DNA of 64,000 bases from Micromonospora sp. WMMA1363 (GCF_030345795.1 NZ_JAUALB010000001.1:4146001-4210000); one strand, 5' to 3'. Positions 9,320-18,209 are shown, counted from the stretch's first letter. Notes: generated by a model not told the origin, from the letters alone. Numbers and translations are program-made.

Positions 9320-10123
9320 ATGATCACGGGAAAACGCAACGTCCTCGGCGTCCTGGTCGACGCCACCGACTACGCCACAGCGACTGAGGCGATCGTCTCG
9401 GCGGCGCAGGAGCGCCGACCTCTGGCGCTCACCGCCCTGGCCGTGCACGGCGTGATGACCGGAGTGCTCGACCCGGCGCACAACGCCCGGCTGAATTCGT
9501 TCGACCTGGTCACTCCGGATGGACAACCGGTGCGCTGGGCCCTCAACCTGCTGCACGGCGCCGGCCTGACCGACCGGGTCTACGGGCCGACGCTGACCCT
9601 GCACGTGCTCGCCCGCTTCGCCGACGAGGGGCTCCCGGTCTATTTGTACGGATCGACCGAGCCGACGCTCGGGAAACTGATCCCGGCACTGGAGCGGATG
9701 TTCCCCGCTCTGAAGATCGCCGGTGTGGAGCCGTCCAAGTTCCGGGCCGTTCAGCCCGGCGAGGACGCCGAGATCGCCGACCGGATCAGGACCAGCGGGG
9801 CACGACTGGTCCTGGTCGGGCTGGGCTGCCCGCGCCAGGAGGTCTTCGCGTACGCCATGCGGTCGCTGCTGGACATGCCGCTGATGGCGGTCGGTGCGGC
9901 CTTCGACTATCATGCCGGTCTGCTCAAGCAGCCACCGCCGTGGATGCAGCGGGCAGGCCTGGAGTGGTTCTGGCGGCTCGGCCTGGAACCGAGGCGGCTC
10001 TGGCGGCGCTACGTGGTCCTCAACCCGGCGTACCTCGCCCGGCTGGCCGCGCAGAAGACCGGCCTGTGGAAGGCAGAGCCGCCGGCTCCCGCGACCGAGC
10101 GCCCCGTCGGCTTCGGAGTCTGA
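9320..10123 (+). CDS. WecG/TagA/CpsF family glycosyltransferase
   Basis: 267 aa, the usual length for GT26 enzymes such as WecG (UDP-ManNAcA transferase) and TagA. Conserved features are the N-terminal TALAVHGVMTG strand, the TPDGQPVRWA motif with the catalytic-region Asp, YLYGSTEPTLGKL, and the LVGLGCPRQE signature followed by VGAAFDYHAG. The family transfers a sugar to lipid-linked intermediates at the inner membrane. The ATG at 9320 has GCGAGG seven bases upstream. It probably forms an operon with the epimerase before it and ends at a strong hairpin terminator. The acceptor and donor are unknown. Confidence 0.88.
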   Translation: MITGKRNVLGVLVDATDYATATEAIVSAAQERRPLALTALAVHGVMTGVLDPAHNARLNSFDLVTPDGQPVRWALNLLHGAGLTDRVYGPTLTLHVLARFADEGLPVYLYGSTEPTLGKLIPALERMFPALKIAGVEPSKFRAVQPGEDAEIADRIRTSGARLVLVGLGCPRQEVFAYAMRSLLDMPLMAVGAAFDYHAGLLKQPPPWMQRAGLEWFWRLGLEPRRLWRRYVVLNPAYLARLAAQKTGLWKAEPPAPATERPVGFGV

Positions 10124-10140
10124 CCCGTCCGGGGCCGGCA

Positions 10141-10175
10141 CGAGGCCCCTCCCGGTCGGTCCGGAAGGGGCCTCG
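10141..10175. terminator. Bidirectional hairpin terminator
   Basis: CGAGGCCCCT (10141-10150) and AGGGGCCTCG (10166-10175) form a perfect 10-bp stem with a 15-nt loop. It lies between two converging genes (glycosyltransferase and subtilase), so it can serve both. There is no U tract, as is common in actinobacteria. Confidence 0.75.
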
Positions 10176-10192
10176 GCCCGTGGGAACCAGGC

Positions 10193-11749
10193 TCAGACGG
10201 TCAGGGTCCAGGTGTTGATGTAACCGGTGTCGAAGTAGTAGACGTCCCGCACCTGGAGTCGCCAGGTGCCGTTCGCCGCCTCGCTGGACAGGTTCACCGT
10301 GTAGGTGGTGATGACGTTGTCGGCGCCGTCGCCCCCGTTGTTGTTCTTCAGCCGGTAGGACGAGCCGTCCGGGGCGATCAGGTCGATGACCAGGTCACCG
10401 CGGTAGGTGTGGACGATGTTCACCGCGACGGTCGAGGTGGCCGAGGCGGCCCGGTCACAGCCCGAGATGGTGATCGCGCTGCTGACGGCCGACCCGCGGT
10501 CCGGGATCGCGACATCGGTGTCGTTGGTGCCGGTGCAGCCGGGCGGCGGCGGCGGGGGCGGGGTGCCGCCGTCACCGACGTAGAGCAGCTTGTTGGGCGA
10601 CCCGCTGCCCGGGTTGCCGACCGCGCCGCTGGTCGCGTTGTCCACCAGGTAGTCCCGGACCTGCTGCGGGGTGTACGAGGGGTTCTCGCCGAGCACCAGC
10701 GCGGCGGCGCCGGCCGCGTGCGGCGAGGCCATCGACGTACCACTGATCGTGTTGGTTGAGGTGTCGCTGCTGTTCCACGCCGAGGTGATCGACGAGCCCG
10801 GCGCGAAGATGTCCAGGCAGGTGCCGTAGTTCGAGAACGAGGATCGGCCGTCGCTGCTGGTGGTCGAGCCGACGGTGATCGCCGTCGCGGTACGGGCCGG
10901 CGAGTAGTTACAGGCGTTGGCGTTGCTGTTGCCCGCCGCCAGCGCGTACGTCACGCCGGAGCTGATCGAGTTGGCGACCGCACTGTCGAGGGCGCTGCTC
11001 GCCGAGCCGCCGAGGCTCATGTTCGCCACGGCCGGCTTGACCGCGTTCGCGGTGACCCAGTCGACGCCGGCGATGACGCCCGCGGTCGAGCCGCTGCCGG
11101 CGCAGTTCAGCACCTTGACCGCGACCAGCTTGGTCGCCTTGGCGACGCCGTGCGCGGCACCACCGACGGTGCCGGCGACGTGGGTGCCGTGACCGTTGCA
11201 GTCGGTGTTGTTGCTGTCGGCCGTGTTGGTGCCCCAGGTCGCCCGCCCACCGAAGTCCGTGTGCGTCGTGCGGATACCGGTGTCGATGATGTACGACGTC
11301 ACGTTGCCCGCCGTGTTCGGGTACGTGTACGAGTTGTCCAGCGGCAGGTTCCGCTGGTCGATCCGGTCCAGGCCCCAGGACGGGGGGTTCGTCTGGGTGC
11401 CGGCGATCGACATGGTGTGGTTCTGCTCGACGTACGCGACCGCCGGGTCGGCGGCGATACGGGCGGCCGCCTGGGCGCTGAGCCGCATCTCGGCACCCCG
11501 CACGGCTGCGGTGTACGTCCGGGCCACGGTGCCGCCGTGCTTGCTGCGCAGTCGGTTCAGCGACGGTCCGACTGCCGGCCGGCTCACCACGCTGTCCTTG
11601 AAGACCACGATGTAGCTGCCCGCGACGGCGGTGGCGCCGCCAGCGCTGCGGACCGTACCGACCGGCTCGGCGGCCTGGGCCGGTGTCGCGGTGGCCACCA
11701 TGGCCAGTGCGGCCACCCCGACCAGGACGGACCTACGTGGAATACCCAT
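10193..11749 (-). CDS. Secreted subtilisin-like serine protease (S8, proteinase K type) with P domain
   Basis: 518 aa. A signal peptide (about 1-27, ending TPAQA-A) is followed by an inhibitor I9 propeptide (about 45-112) and an S8 domain with Asp156 (IIDTGI), His187 (GHGTH), the oxyanion Asn274 (AAGNSN) and Ser339 (SGTSMASPH). A short poly-Pro linker leads to a C-terminal proprotein-convertase P domain (about 408-518, ending in the FDTGYINTWTLTV strand). Such aqualysin-like enzymes are exported and self-processed. All catalytic residues are present, unlike its paralogue at 30.6 kb. The gene stands alone, converging on the glycosyltransferase across a hairpin terminator. Confidence 0.95.
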   Translation of the reverse strand: MGIPRRSVLVGVAALAMVATATPAQAAEPVGTVRSAGGATAVAGSYIVVFKDSVVSRPAVGPSLNRLRSKHGGTVARTYTAAVRGAEMRLSAQAAARIAADPAVAYVEQNHTMSIAGTQTNPPSWGLDRIDQRNLPLDNSYTYPNTAGNVTSYIIDTGIRTTHTDFGGRATWGTNTADSNNTDCNGHGTHVAGTVGGAAHGVAKATKLVAVKVLNCAGSGSTAGVIAGVDWVTANAVKPAVANMSLGGSASSALDSAVANSISSGVTYALAAGNSNANACNYSPARTATAITVGSTTSSDGRSSFSNYGTCLDIFAPGSSITSAWNSSDTSTNTISGTSMASPHAAGAAALVLGENPSYTPQQVRDYLVDNATSGAVGNPGSGSPNKLLYVGDGGTPPPPPPPGCTGTNDTDVAIPDRGSAVSSAITISGCDRAASATSTVAVNIVHTYRGDLVIDLIAPDGSSYRLKNNNGGDGADNVITTYTVNLSSEAANGTWRLQVRDVYYFDTGYINTWTLTV

Positions 11750-11968
11750 CTCCTACCTCCCTCTGAACGGCAGTGGACCGTCCACCCGTTCATGGCGAGT
11801 AAATCGATGACTGCCGATCGAGCTGAGAGTAGAGCGCGGCGAACCGCGAAATAAACATGCCGAGTAGCCCATAACATCGGCGGGATGCCCCCTACGGGGC
11901 GCGGCTACGGGGCGAACCGGGGCCCGGCCCGGATTCGCGCAGCCGCCGATCAGGCGAGCCTGTACGAC

Positions 11969-12553
11969 ATGGAGAGTCATCTCGTCGTCCTACTTCCGCT
12001 CGCCGGGTTATGGCTGGCGGCTGGCACGCTGGCGGACGGACTGCCCCGGGCGACGCATGCCCGTGTCCTGCGTCGGCGAGCTGACCACGTGCTCGCTCTG
12101 ACGCTGACCGGCCTCGTTCTCACAGCCGTCGTGCTGTTCGCCGGGCTTTCTGGCGCCGGCTCGACCCCGGCCGACCGGGCCACCGCCGCCGTCGCCCTCG
12201 CCGCGGCGCCGGCATTGCTGGTGGCAGCCTGCACCGTGAACCGGGTACGCCGGCTCCGGGCCGGAGCCCGCGCGTTCGCGACCGCCCCGCGCACACCCGC
12301 GCCGCACGGGCTCCGCGCCGCCGCGGCCCATCCACTGCTCGGGCTTCCGATTCAGCTCACCGGCCTGGCGATCCTGCCCGGACTCGCCAGCCCGCTGATC
12401 CCTGACGTGCTCACCGGCCCCGCGATCACCGTCGGTGCGCTCGGCGTCACCGCGATCGGCGTACGTCACGCGCTACGGCACAGCCGGCTGGCGGAGCGGG
12501 CCGGACCGCCGGCACGGGCCTCAACGCGGACGGCCAGTGCCCTGCACGTATAG
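11969..12553 (+). CDS. Predicted membrane protein of unknown function
   Basis: About 194 aa if started at the ATG at 11969 (MESHLVVLLPLAG); upstream codons in frame look non-coding. It has about four hydrophobic segments: residues 5-20, 42-62, 72-90 and 120-165 (LLGLPIQLTGLAILPGLA and the following helix). No catalytic motif is recognisable. It converges with and overlaps the next minus-strand gene by 33 bp at its 3' end. No family is recognised. Confidence 0.6.
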   Translation: MESHLVVLLPLAGLWLAAGTLADGLPRATHARVLRRRADHVLALTLTGLVLTAVVLFAGLSGAGSTPADRATAAVALAAAPALLVAACTVNRVRRLRAGARAFATAPRTPAPHGLRAAAAHPLLGLPIQLTGLAILPGLASPLIPDVLTGPAITVGALGVTAIGVRHALRHSRLAERAGPPARASTRTASALHV

Positions 12554-12931
12554 CAGCTCGAGGATGGCCCGGGTCGCCTCGAACCAGCGGTCCAGCCAGC
12601 CCGGTGGAGGCACACTTCCCTTTGGCGGCAACTCCATCAACAGGCCACGCAGCAGGGGGTGGTCGACCAGCGACTCGGCTGGCTCGGTCGACCAGCCACC
12701 GGACCGGAACGACGGCTCGGCCAACGGGTCGGGGTCGAGCGACGGCAGAGTGAACGACGGACCGGACTGGTCCGGCGCGGACGCGGGCTGCCCCTCCCGC
12801 TCACCGACCTCGGCCTCCGTCGACACGACCTCGGTCAGCACGGTGTCCCGGCGCGCCCCGCGATACTTTCCCCCGAACCGTTCCGGCTTGCTTGGACCGT
12901 TGGTGAGGTTCTCTGACCCGATCGTCGTCAT
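12521..12931 (-). CDS. Hypothetical protein, acidic and proline-rich
   Basis: 136 aa soluble protein without recognised domain. The N-terminus is polar (MTTIGSENLTNGPSKPERFG), the centre is Pro/Ser/Glu-rich and probably disordered, and the last 35 residues look helical (WLDRWFEATRAILELLYVQG). Codon use resembles the neighbours. It overlaps the 3' end of the converging membrane gene by 33 bp and lies 190 bp past the DUF397/XRE pair terminator, so it is probably a separate transcript. Function unknown. Confidence 0.5.
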   Translation of the reverse strand: MTTIGSENLTNGPSKPERFGGKYRGARRDTVLTEVVSTEAEVGEREGQPASAPDQSGPSFTLPSLDPDPLAEPSFRSGGWSTEPAESLVDHPLLRGLLMELPPKGSVPPPGWLDRWFEATRAILELLYVQGTGRPR

Positions 12932-13073
12932 CCGTCTCGCCTGCCTCGCTCGGTTGCCGATCCGTGCGGTGGTGGTCGACCAGCGCCGCCGACGGGTTCA
13001 ACGAGACGGGACCGATGTGGCGACGGGACAGCGCCTGGTGCCCGCATGCGGCGCGGGCGGACACGGGCCGGGA

Positions 13074-13112
13074 CCGGTGTCCCTGTCCGGACGCGCCGGA
13101 CAGGGACACCGG
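13074..13112 (-). terminator. Strong hairpin terminator after the DUF397 gene
   Basis: A perfect 17-bp stem (13074-13090 with 13096-13112, CCGGTGTCCCTGTCCGG and its complement) with a 5-nt loop starts 9 bp past the DUF397 stop codon. Confidence 0.8.
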
Positions 13113-13120
13113 ATCGCCGG

Positions 13121-13348
13121 TCAGTTCCGGCCGAAGGCACCGCCCCGGGCGCCGGTGACGAAGGTTTGCCACCCGCCCGCGTTGAAGATCAGGGCCGGAC
13201 CCGACCGGTCCTTTGAGTCCCGCACGCCGACCGCCCCCGTCACGTACGCCACCTCCACGCAGTTGTCGCAGTTGGGCCCGCTCTTCGAACTCTTGAACCA
13301 GCTTGCCTGCGTCAGCTCCACGGGGAACTCCTTGGTCGCCATTTCCAC
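13121..13348 (-). CDS. DUF397 domain protein
   Basis: 75 aa, essentially one DUF397 domain with the hallmark W-x-K-S-S-x-S (ASWFKSSKSGPNCDNCVEVA), then VRDSKDRSGPALIF and the closing WQTFVTGARGG. DUF397 proteins are small partners of XRE/DUF5753 regulators in Streptomyces and relatives (BldB/WhiJ-type pairs). The GTG at 13348 is preferred over the ATG at 13342 because AGGAG sits 5 bases upstream of it. The gene overlaps the 3' end of the XRE gene by 37 bp, so the two are co-translated as a pair. Confidence 0.9.
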   Translation of the reverse strand: MEMATKEFPVELTQASWFKSSKSGPNCDNCVEVAYVTGAVGVRDSKDRSGPALIFNAGGWQTFVTGARGGAFGRN

Positions 13349-14193
13349 AGCGGCTCCTCTGCCAGTTTCGCGATGTGTGCGATGGACTCCTCCGGACGGA
13401 TGGCCGCAGCACGGATGTGATCGAAGATGAAGCTGTACTTCTGCAGTTCGTCGCTCTTCTCCAGGAAGAGCCCACCCGTGGCGTTCTCCGCGTACACGAC
13501 ATCCGGATCACCAGGCTCGGGGAAGCTCAGGATGGAGAAGGTGCCGTCCATACCGGCGTGCGCCCCCACCTCGAACGGCAGGATCTGCAGCGTCACGTTC
13601 GGCAACTCGGCCACCTCCACCAGCCGCCTGAGCTGGTCACGCATCACCGTGTCCCCGCCCACCGGCCGACTCACCACCGCCTCATCGAGCACCACCCACA
13701 GATCGACCGGATCATCCTGAGTCAGCAACGACTGACGGCCCAGCCGAACACGGACACGTTGTGCGACCTGCTCCGGCGTGAAGTCGGGCCGGGCGGCGCG
13801 GATCATCGCGTCCGCGTAATCCTCGGTCTCCAGCAAGCCCGGCACGACCTGCTGCTCGTACGCCCGGATCGAGCTGGCCGCCGCCTCCAGCCCGACGTAG
13901 GCCCCGACCAGCACCGTGCTGTACGGGTGCCACCAGCCCTTCTGCCGGGCTTCCCGAGCGATCTGCACCAGCTCGTCGCTCTCCGCGCCCACCACGCCGT
14001 AGATCCGGAGCATGTCCCGGACGTCGCGTGGGGTCGCGGTGGTATGACCGGTCTCGATCCGTGAGATCTTCGAGGCCGAGCACTCGAGCTGCTCGGCGAC
14101 CGCCTCGATCGTGATGCCTGCCGCCTCGCGCTGGCGGCGCAGCTCCGCGCCCAGCCGCCGGCGCCGGATGGTCGGGCTCCGCCGCTCACTCAC
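13312..14193 (-). CDS. XRE-family regulator with DUF5753 (WhiJ-like)
   Basis: About 293 aa. The N-terminal helix-turn-helix (about residues 10-65) includes LGAELRRQREAAGITIEAVA and the recognition segment CSASKISRIETG. The remainder is the DUF5753 domain (RAYEQQVVPGLLETEDYADA, then VDLWVVLDEAVVSRPVGG, VTLQILPFEVGAH). These regulators act with the adjacent DUF397 partner in developmental control of streptomycetes; the target genes here are unknown. I start at the GTG at 14193 (VSERRSPTIRRRRLG) because GGGTGG lies 4 bases upstream and the N-terminal extension upstream is unlike the family. Confidence 0.9.
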   Translation of the reverse strand: MSERRSPTIRRRRLGAELRRQREAAGITIEAVAEQLECSASKISRIETGHTTATPRDVRDMLRIYGVVGAESDELVQIAREARQKGWWHPYSTVLVGAYVGLEAAASSIRAYEQQVVPGLLETEDYADAMIRAARPDFTPEQVAQRVRVRLGRQSLLTQDDPVDLWVVLDEAVVSRPVGGDTVMRDQLRRLVEVAELPNVTLQILPFEVGAHAGMDGTFSILSFPEPGDPDVVYAENATGGLFLEKSDELQKYSFIFDHIRAAAIRPEESIAHIAKLAEEPLWKWRPRSSPWS

Positions 14194-14780
14194 GTGGCCA
14201 CCCGGTGCGTTCCTCGCGCTCACGGTGCCACCCGTCCCCTCTCCACCTCGACAGACCGCCCACGCCGGACCGGACACGCCGGCGGGCGGGCGTTCGCGGC
14301 GGGTGGGTGGTGCCGGTCATCGACCGGCCGCGACGGGCGAAACCGAACTTCAGTGTGCCGTCCGAATGCGAACAGCTTCAAGCATTGCTTCGCACGCCTG
14401 GTTCACGTATCGGCAAAAGTCGACATGCAACTTGCATGTCGCACGTCGCTGATGCACTCTGTCCGTATGGCACGGGTCACTCACCGTCTCCGTCCGCTCC
14501 CGGGTAGTGGTCACCCCACGACCCGGGGGGACGCGCGGCAGCGGTCATGTCCCGGCCACGACGACCAGACCTGCCCGGGTGATAACCACGCCGCCGCACG
14601 CCCGCCGGCTGCGGCGACAGGAACGGCACCCGGAGCAGCCGGAGTGTTCGTCGGATGGCGGCTCGCCACCAGCGGGTACGGACCGACACCAGCGACACCG
14701 GTTCCACGAGGCCGGGCCAGAGACGTCCCCCGATCAGCTCCCGCCGGCTCGCCCGCCGGCCCTCCCTCCCAGGAGCCAAT
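14194..14780. other. 587-bp divergent intergenic region
   Basis: It separates the XRE gene from a small plus-strand gene. Open frames cross it on both strands, but none has a ribosome site and a recognisable protein. A stretch near 14385-14450 is less GC-rich than its surroundings and could hold the divergent promoters. No terminator or repeat is obvious. Confidence 0.4.
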
Positions 14781-15068
14781 GTGCTTCCCCGCTCCGGTGA
14801 CGTACTGCACGTGACACGCGCGGCGAGTGTCCAGTTTCTCCGGTCCATCACCTTCCGGGTGATCCGGGTCCTCGACTGGCCGACCTACGACGGTTGGCTC
14901 TGGCTCGACGGCTACGAGTTGAACGCTTCGGGGGATGCGGTCAGCCGGCGATCCATCTTCGTCCAGCGAGCCGGCCTGCGCCTCGTCGAGGCCGCGCCAC
15001 AGCACCGTCCACACACCGTCCGGACAGCGCGCCGGCCGGTCGCGCGGACCCCGATCCGGGTGGGCTGA
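14781..15068 (+). CDS. Small protein, paralogue of the 59.65-kb gene
   Basis: 95 aa starting at a GTG with AGGAG five bases upstream. The body matches the protein at 59646-59996 over about 60 residues: LPRSGDVLHV, then VQF, VIRVLDWPTYDGWLWLDGYE and RRSIFVQRAGLR correspond to LPRSGDVVFI, VQF, VIRVHDWQTYDGWKWLDGYQ and RRSVLVQLAGLR. This strand-rich core, with conserved aromatic W-x-T-Y-D-G-W, suggests a small beta-barrel fold. Both copies lie opposite an XRE-type regulator. Function is unknown; the ends are basic and Arg/Pro-rich. Confidence 0.65.
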   Translation: MLPRSGDVLHVTRAASVQFLRSITFRVIRVLDWPTYDGWLWLDGYELNASGDAVSRRSIFVQRAGLRLVEAAPQHRPHTVRTARRPVARTPIRVG

Positions 15069-15171
15069 CCTCCGCGATCCGCTGCCGGTGGGCGTGCCGG
15101 CGCCATAGAATCGGTATGCCCACCCCGGCAGTTCCACCCCGCGCCTCCAGGACCCCGAACCTGGGATGGCC

Positions 15172-15576
15172 ATGGTCAATCAGCCCGCCGCACGGCGGCA
15201 TTGGTCCCGTATCGCCTACACCTTCGGAATCCTGGCGCTTGTCGGCGCCGCGACCACGCTCGTGGTCGTGGTCCGCGACCCCGCGCTCTCCTCCTCCCGA
15301 CTGACCACACCGGTGCCCGCCCCGGAGATCACCGTGGTCGAGGATCCGGCCTTCTGGCATGAGGGTGACCTCGAACCGTTCGCCGCCGACGAGGTTCTTG
15401 ACGAACCCGCCGAGGTCCCGCCGGCCGACCGGCCGGCGGGCCGGCCGGGCCACCCGCAGGCCGCGTCGCACCCGTCGGACGACGTTCGACGCTCGCTCTT
15501 CTGGTCTGGCATCTTCGGCCTGGCGATCTCGCTGGCCGGGCTGGGCCTGGTGGGCACCAGACGCCGGATGTGGTGA
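15172..15576 (+). CDS. Small two-TM membrane protein
   Basis: 134 aa with an N-terminal helix (about 15-33, IAYTFGILALVGAATTLVVV) and a C-terminal helix (about 108-128, LFWSGIFGLAISLAGLGLVG) around an acidic, Pro-rich middle. An ATG six bases upstream (15166) is also possible, but CTGGGA is better spaced for 15172. No family is recognised. It converges on the PASTA-protein gene with only 28 bp between them. Confidence 0.6.
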   Translation: MVNQPAARRHWSRIAYTFGILALVGAATTLVVVVRDPALSSSRLTTPVPAPEITVVEDPAFWHEGDLEPFAADEVLDEPAEVPPADRPAGRPGHPQAASHPSDDVRRSLFWSGIFGLAISLAGLGLVGTRRRMW

Positions 15577-15604
15577 TCCCAGCTCGGGCGTGGGCGACGT
15601 CGGC

Positions 15605-16435
15605 TTACGCGGTGGGCGTCGACGCCGGGCTCGGCGTCGCCGTCGGGCTCGGCGTCGACGTCGGGCTCGGCGTCGACGTCGGGCTCGGCGTCGACGTCGG
15701 GCTCGGCGTCGACGTCTCGGGCCGGGACACCACCACGGTGACTTCCTCCCCCTCGGGCACCAGCTCGCCGGCCGCCGGCTCGGTGTCGAGCACCGTCCCG
15801 GCGGCCCGGTCGGACGTCCGGTACTCGATGCGGTAGGCCAGCCCGACGCGGTCGAGGGTGGCCTGGGCCGTGGCCAGCGGCAGGTCGACCACCGGCGGCA
15901 TCGGCACCTCGGCCGGCTTCGTGGTCGGCGGCGCGGACGGGGAGGCGCTCGTCGGCGCACCCGTAGTGGGCGGGGCCCGGGTCACCGACGGCGACGGCTC
16001 CGGCCCGCCCGGTTCGTCGTCGCCCGCGCCCAGCGCCAGCCACAGACCGACGCCGAATGCGCCGAGCAGGAGCAGAATGAGCACACCCCACAGGATCGGC
16101 AGCCACCAACGGCGGCCCTGATCCTCGGTGTACCACTCGGTCGTCTCCCGATAGTCCGAGGGCCGCGGCGGCGGCACCTCCGCCCTCCCGGACCACGTAG
16201 CCGGGCGGCCGCCTCCCGCCGCCGGCGGCAGGGGCGCGGTACGGTCCGTCGGAGGTGTGCGATCGGCGGGCATCGGCCGGGTCTCGTCGCCGACCCCGCC
16301 GGCCGGACGGTCCTCCGGGCGCGGCAACGGCTGGGTCCGGTCGGCAGGTTCCGCCACGTCGTCGGCCGAGGGCAGCCGTCGGGTCCGGTCGTCGTGTTCC
16401 CCGGCGGGTGGCTCCTGACGATCATCGCTCATCAT
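15605..16435 (-). CDS. Membrane-anchored PASTA domain protein
   Basis: 276 aa. A cytoplasmic, acidic and Pro/Arg-rich N-terminus (1-108) precedes one TM helix (about 110-133, WWLPILWGVLILLLLGAFGVG). Outside lies a Pro/Thr/Ser linker and a single PASTA domain (about 180-240; MPPVVDLPLATAQATLDRVG, then GTVLDTEPAAGELVPEGEEV). PASTA domains bind peptidoglycan fragments or lipid II. The tail is a six-residue repeat TSTPSP repeated about five times, encoded by an 18-bp tandem repeat. It resembles the outer half of PknB without a kinase. GGGAGG precedes two adjacent ATGs. Confidence 0.8.
   Translation of the reverse strand: MMSDDRQEPPAGEHDDRTRRLPSADDVAEPADRTQPLPRPEDRPAGGVGDETRPMPADRTPPTDRTAPLPPAAGGGRPATWSGRAEVPPPRPSDYRETTEWYTEDQGRRWWLPILWGVLILLLLGAFGVGLWLALGAGDDEPGGPEPSPSVTRAPPTTGAPTSASPSAPPTTKPAEVPMPPVVDLPLATAQATLDRVGLAYRIEYRTSDRAAGTVLDTEPAAGELVPEGEEVTVVVSRPETSTPSPTSTPSPTSTPSPTSTPSPTATPSPASTPTA
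15618..15707. repeat. 18-bp coding tandem repeat, five units
   Basis: Five consecutive 18-bp units based on GTCGACGTCGGGCTCGGC (first two units with single-base changes), plus a partial sixth. They encode the TSTPSP repeats at the C-terminus of the PASTA protein. Near identity of units 3-5 suggests recent slippage. Confidence 0.9.
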
Positions 16436-16655
16436 TCGTCCTCCCTCACGGCCTGACCGTCAACCTAACGGTGCGGAGGGAAGTCGGCCGGGATCAGCGC
16501 GTAACGGGTTCGGCGGGAGACGCCGTCCGAACCGCCGCCTGGTGCCGACAGTTCTCTCCGTCACCGGCGACGGTAGCGAGCCCGGCCAACCGCGCTGCGT
16601 GACGGCCGGCCCGCACTACTCGCCGCGCCGACCAAGGGGCGTTACGCTGCCCGGC

Positions 16656-18209
16656 ATGGCCAGACGGGGCTGGGGAGGATCGATCACGACCGCGCTCGGC
16701 GTGGCGGCCGGTGTGGCAGCCGCGCAGTTGGGCGTCGGCTACGGACTAGGCATCATCAACTGGGCGGCGCCGTCTGACCAGGCCGCCGCGGCGGCCTGGA
16801 CGGCCAGCCTGATCTGGGCCACCTGGATCGCCGCCACGTCGACCGTCCTCGGCGCGGTCTGCGCGCAGCGCCTGGCCGCCCGCGGTCCGGCCGCGCCCGG
16901 TCCAGGTACGCGCGGTGTCGCCACGGTGAACTCCTCCACGCCCGTTGTCGTGGACGGTTCCGCATCGTCCGGCACGGACGGCTCAGCGACCGCCGTGGAC
17001 GATTCCACGTCCGGCGGCACCGCCCCCGTGGCCGGTGATCCGCCACCCGCCACCCGCACGGGCTCCTCCGTCGGCGTTGCCGGCGCGGTGGACATCCGTC
17101 CGGCCGGCGGGATGCTGGGCAGGATCGCACTGGCCGTTACCGCCGGGTTCGGCGCACTGATCACCGTGCTGCTGGTCGCCGTACCGGCCCGGGTGGCGAC
17201 GGTGCCGGACATCCCGGCACCACGGAATGTCGCCGCGGGGTACGCCGCGCTCGGCGTGCTGATCGGGGTGATGATCGCCGTCTGGACGCTGCACTCCCAG
17301 GCCGCCGCCACGAACGTGATCGCCACCGTCGGCTGGCTCTGGCTGCTCGCCGCGGTGGCCGTCGTCGACGGCGTCCTCGCGGGCCGCGGCCTGACCAGCG
17401 CACAGCTCGGCATCTGGCAGCTCAGCGCGGGCGGCGAGCAGCTCTGGATCCGGGACTGGTTCTACTGGCCCGGTGCGCTGCTGTCGCTCGGATCCGCGCT
17501 GGTCATCGGTGTCCTCGCCGCTCGTCGGACGGCGCGGGACGTCGATCGCCGGGTCGGTGCGACCGCCTCCGGCGCGGCCGGCCCGCTGCTCGTCGCGGTC
17601 GCCTACTTTCTCGCGGTGCCGGGGTTGACCGCCATCGACCCCGGCCAGGTGTCGGCGCACCTCATCGCTCCGTACGCCGTCATCGTCGGGCTCGGCGGCT
17701 CGGTCCTGGTCGCCACGCTCGGCCAACGGGCGAGCCGCCGGGCGGCCGTTCGCGTGCCCCGGCAGCGCACCGCGTCCGATGCCGTGGCGGGCGCCGTCAC
17801 CCGGCGGCCCACGGGCGGGCCGGCCGACGACACCGGCGCGCTCGGCACAGCCGACAGCGCGCCGGGCGGGCCGGCGCGCTCCGACAGCGCGCCGGGCGGG
17901 CCGGCGGCTGGCGGCACCGTGACAGGAGAGGCGGGCGGTTCGGCGGACGCGGAGCCGTCGACCTCGGCCGGGGATGCCACGGGTGGCGCCCGCCGAGGTC
18001 GAGCCGGCACCGCCCGGGCCGGCGCGCGGAAGGCGACCACCACCGATCGTCCGCCCGCGCAGCGTGCCAGTGAGTTCGACGGAACGCATCCCCGGGGCTC
18101 GACCGCCGCGTCAGACGAGACGAACCCGACTGACGGCGGCGGAACGGCCGGCGAGTCGTCGACCCGGGGGAGTGGCCGCCGCACCCGATCCAACCGACCG
18201 GACCGGTGA
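16656..18209 (+). CDS. Polytopic membrane protein with disordered C-terminus
   Basis: About 517 aa from the ATG at 16656 (MARRGWGGSITTALGV). Hydrophobic segments at roughly 10-30, 42-65, 150-175, 190-210, 220-245, 275-300, 315-335 and 345-365 give 7-8 TM helices. A Ser/Thr/Gly-rich insert separates helices 2 and 3. The final 150 residues are Gly/Ala/Thr/Arg-rich and low-complexity, with two copies of the DSAPGGPA motif. No catalytic motif is recognisable. It stands alone between the PASTA protein gene and the GCS2 gene. Confidence 0.75.
   Translation: MARRGWGGSITTALGVAAGVAAAQLGVGYGLGIINWAAPSDQAAAAAWTASLIWATWIAATSTVLGAVCAQRLAARGPAAPGPGTRGVATVNSSTPVVVDGSASSGTDGSATAVDDSTSGGTAPVAGDPPPATRTGSSVGVAGAVDIRPAGGMLGRIALAVTAGFGALITVLLVAVPARVATVPDIPAPRNVAAGYAALGVLIGVMIAVWTLHSQAAATNVIATVGWLWLLAAVAVVDGVLAGRGLTSAQLGIWQLSAGGEQLWIRDWFYWPGALLSLGSALVIGVLAARRTARDVDRRVGATASGAAGPLLVAVAYFLAVPGLTAIDPGQVSAHLIAPYAVIVGLGGSVLVATLGQRASRRAAVRVPRQRTASDAVAGAVTRRPTGGPADDTGALGTADSAPGGPARSDSAPGGPAAGGTVTGEAGGSADAEPSTSAGDATGGARRGRAGTARAGARKATTTDRPPAQRASEFDGTHPRGSTAASDETNPTDGGGTAGESSTRGSGRRTRSNRPDR

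Noticed and set aside
14194..14814. Plus-strand open frame in the XRE divergent region
   Set aside because: Pro/Arg-rich, no family, no good ribosome site, and it runs through the ribosome site of the real 14.78-kb gene.
15618..15707. Regular repeats considered as a CRISPR array
   Set aside because: Contiguous 18-bp units without spacers, encoding the PASTA protein tail; no cas genes in the window.
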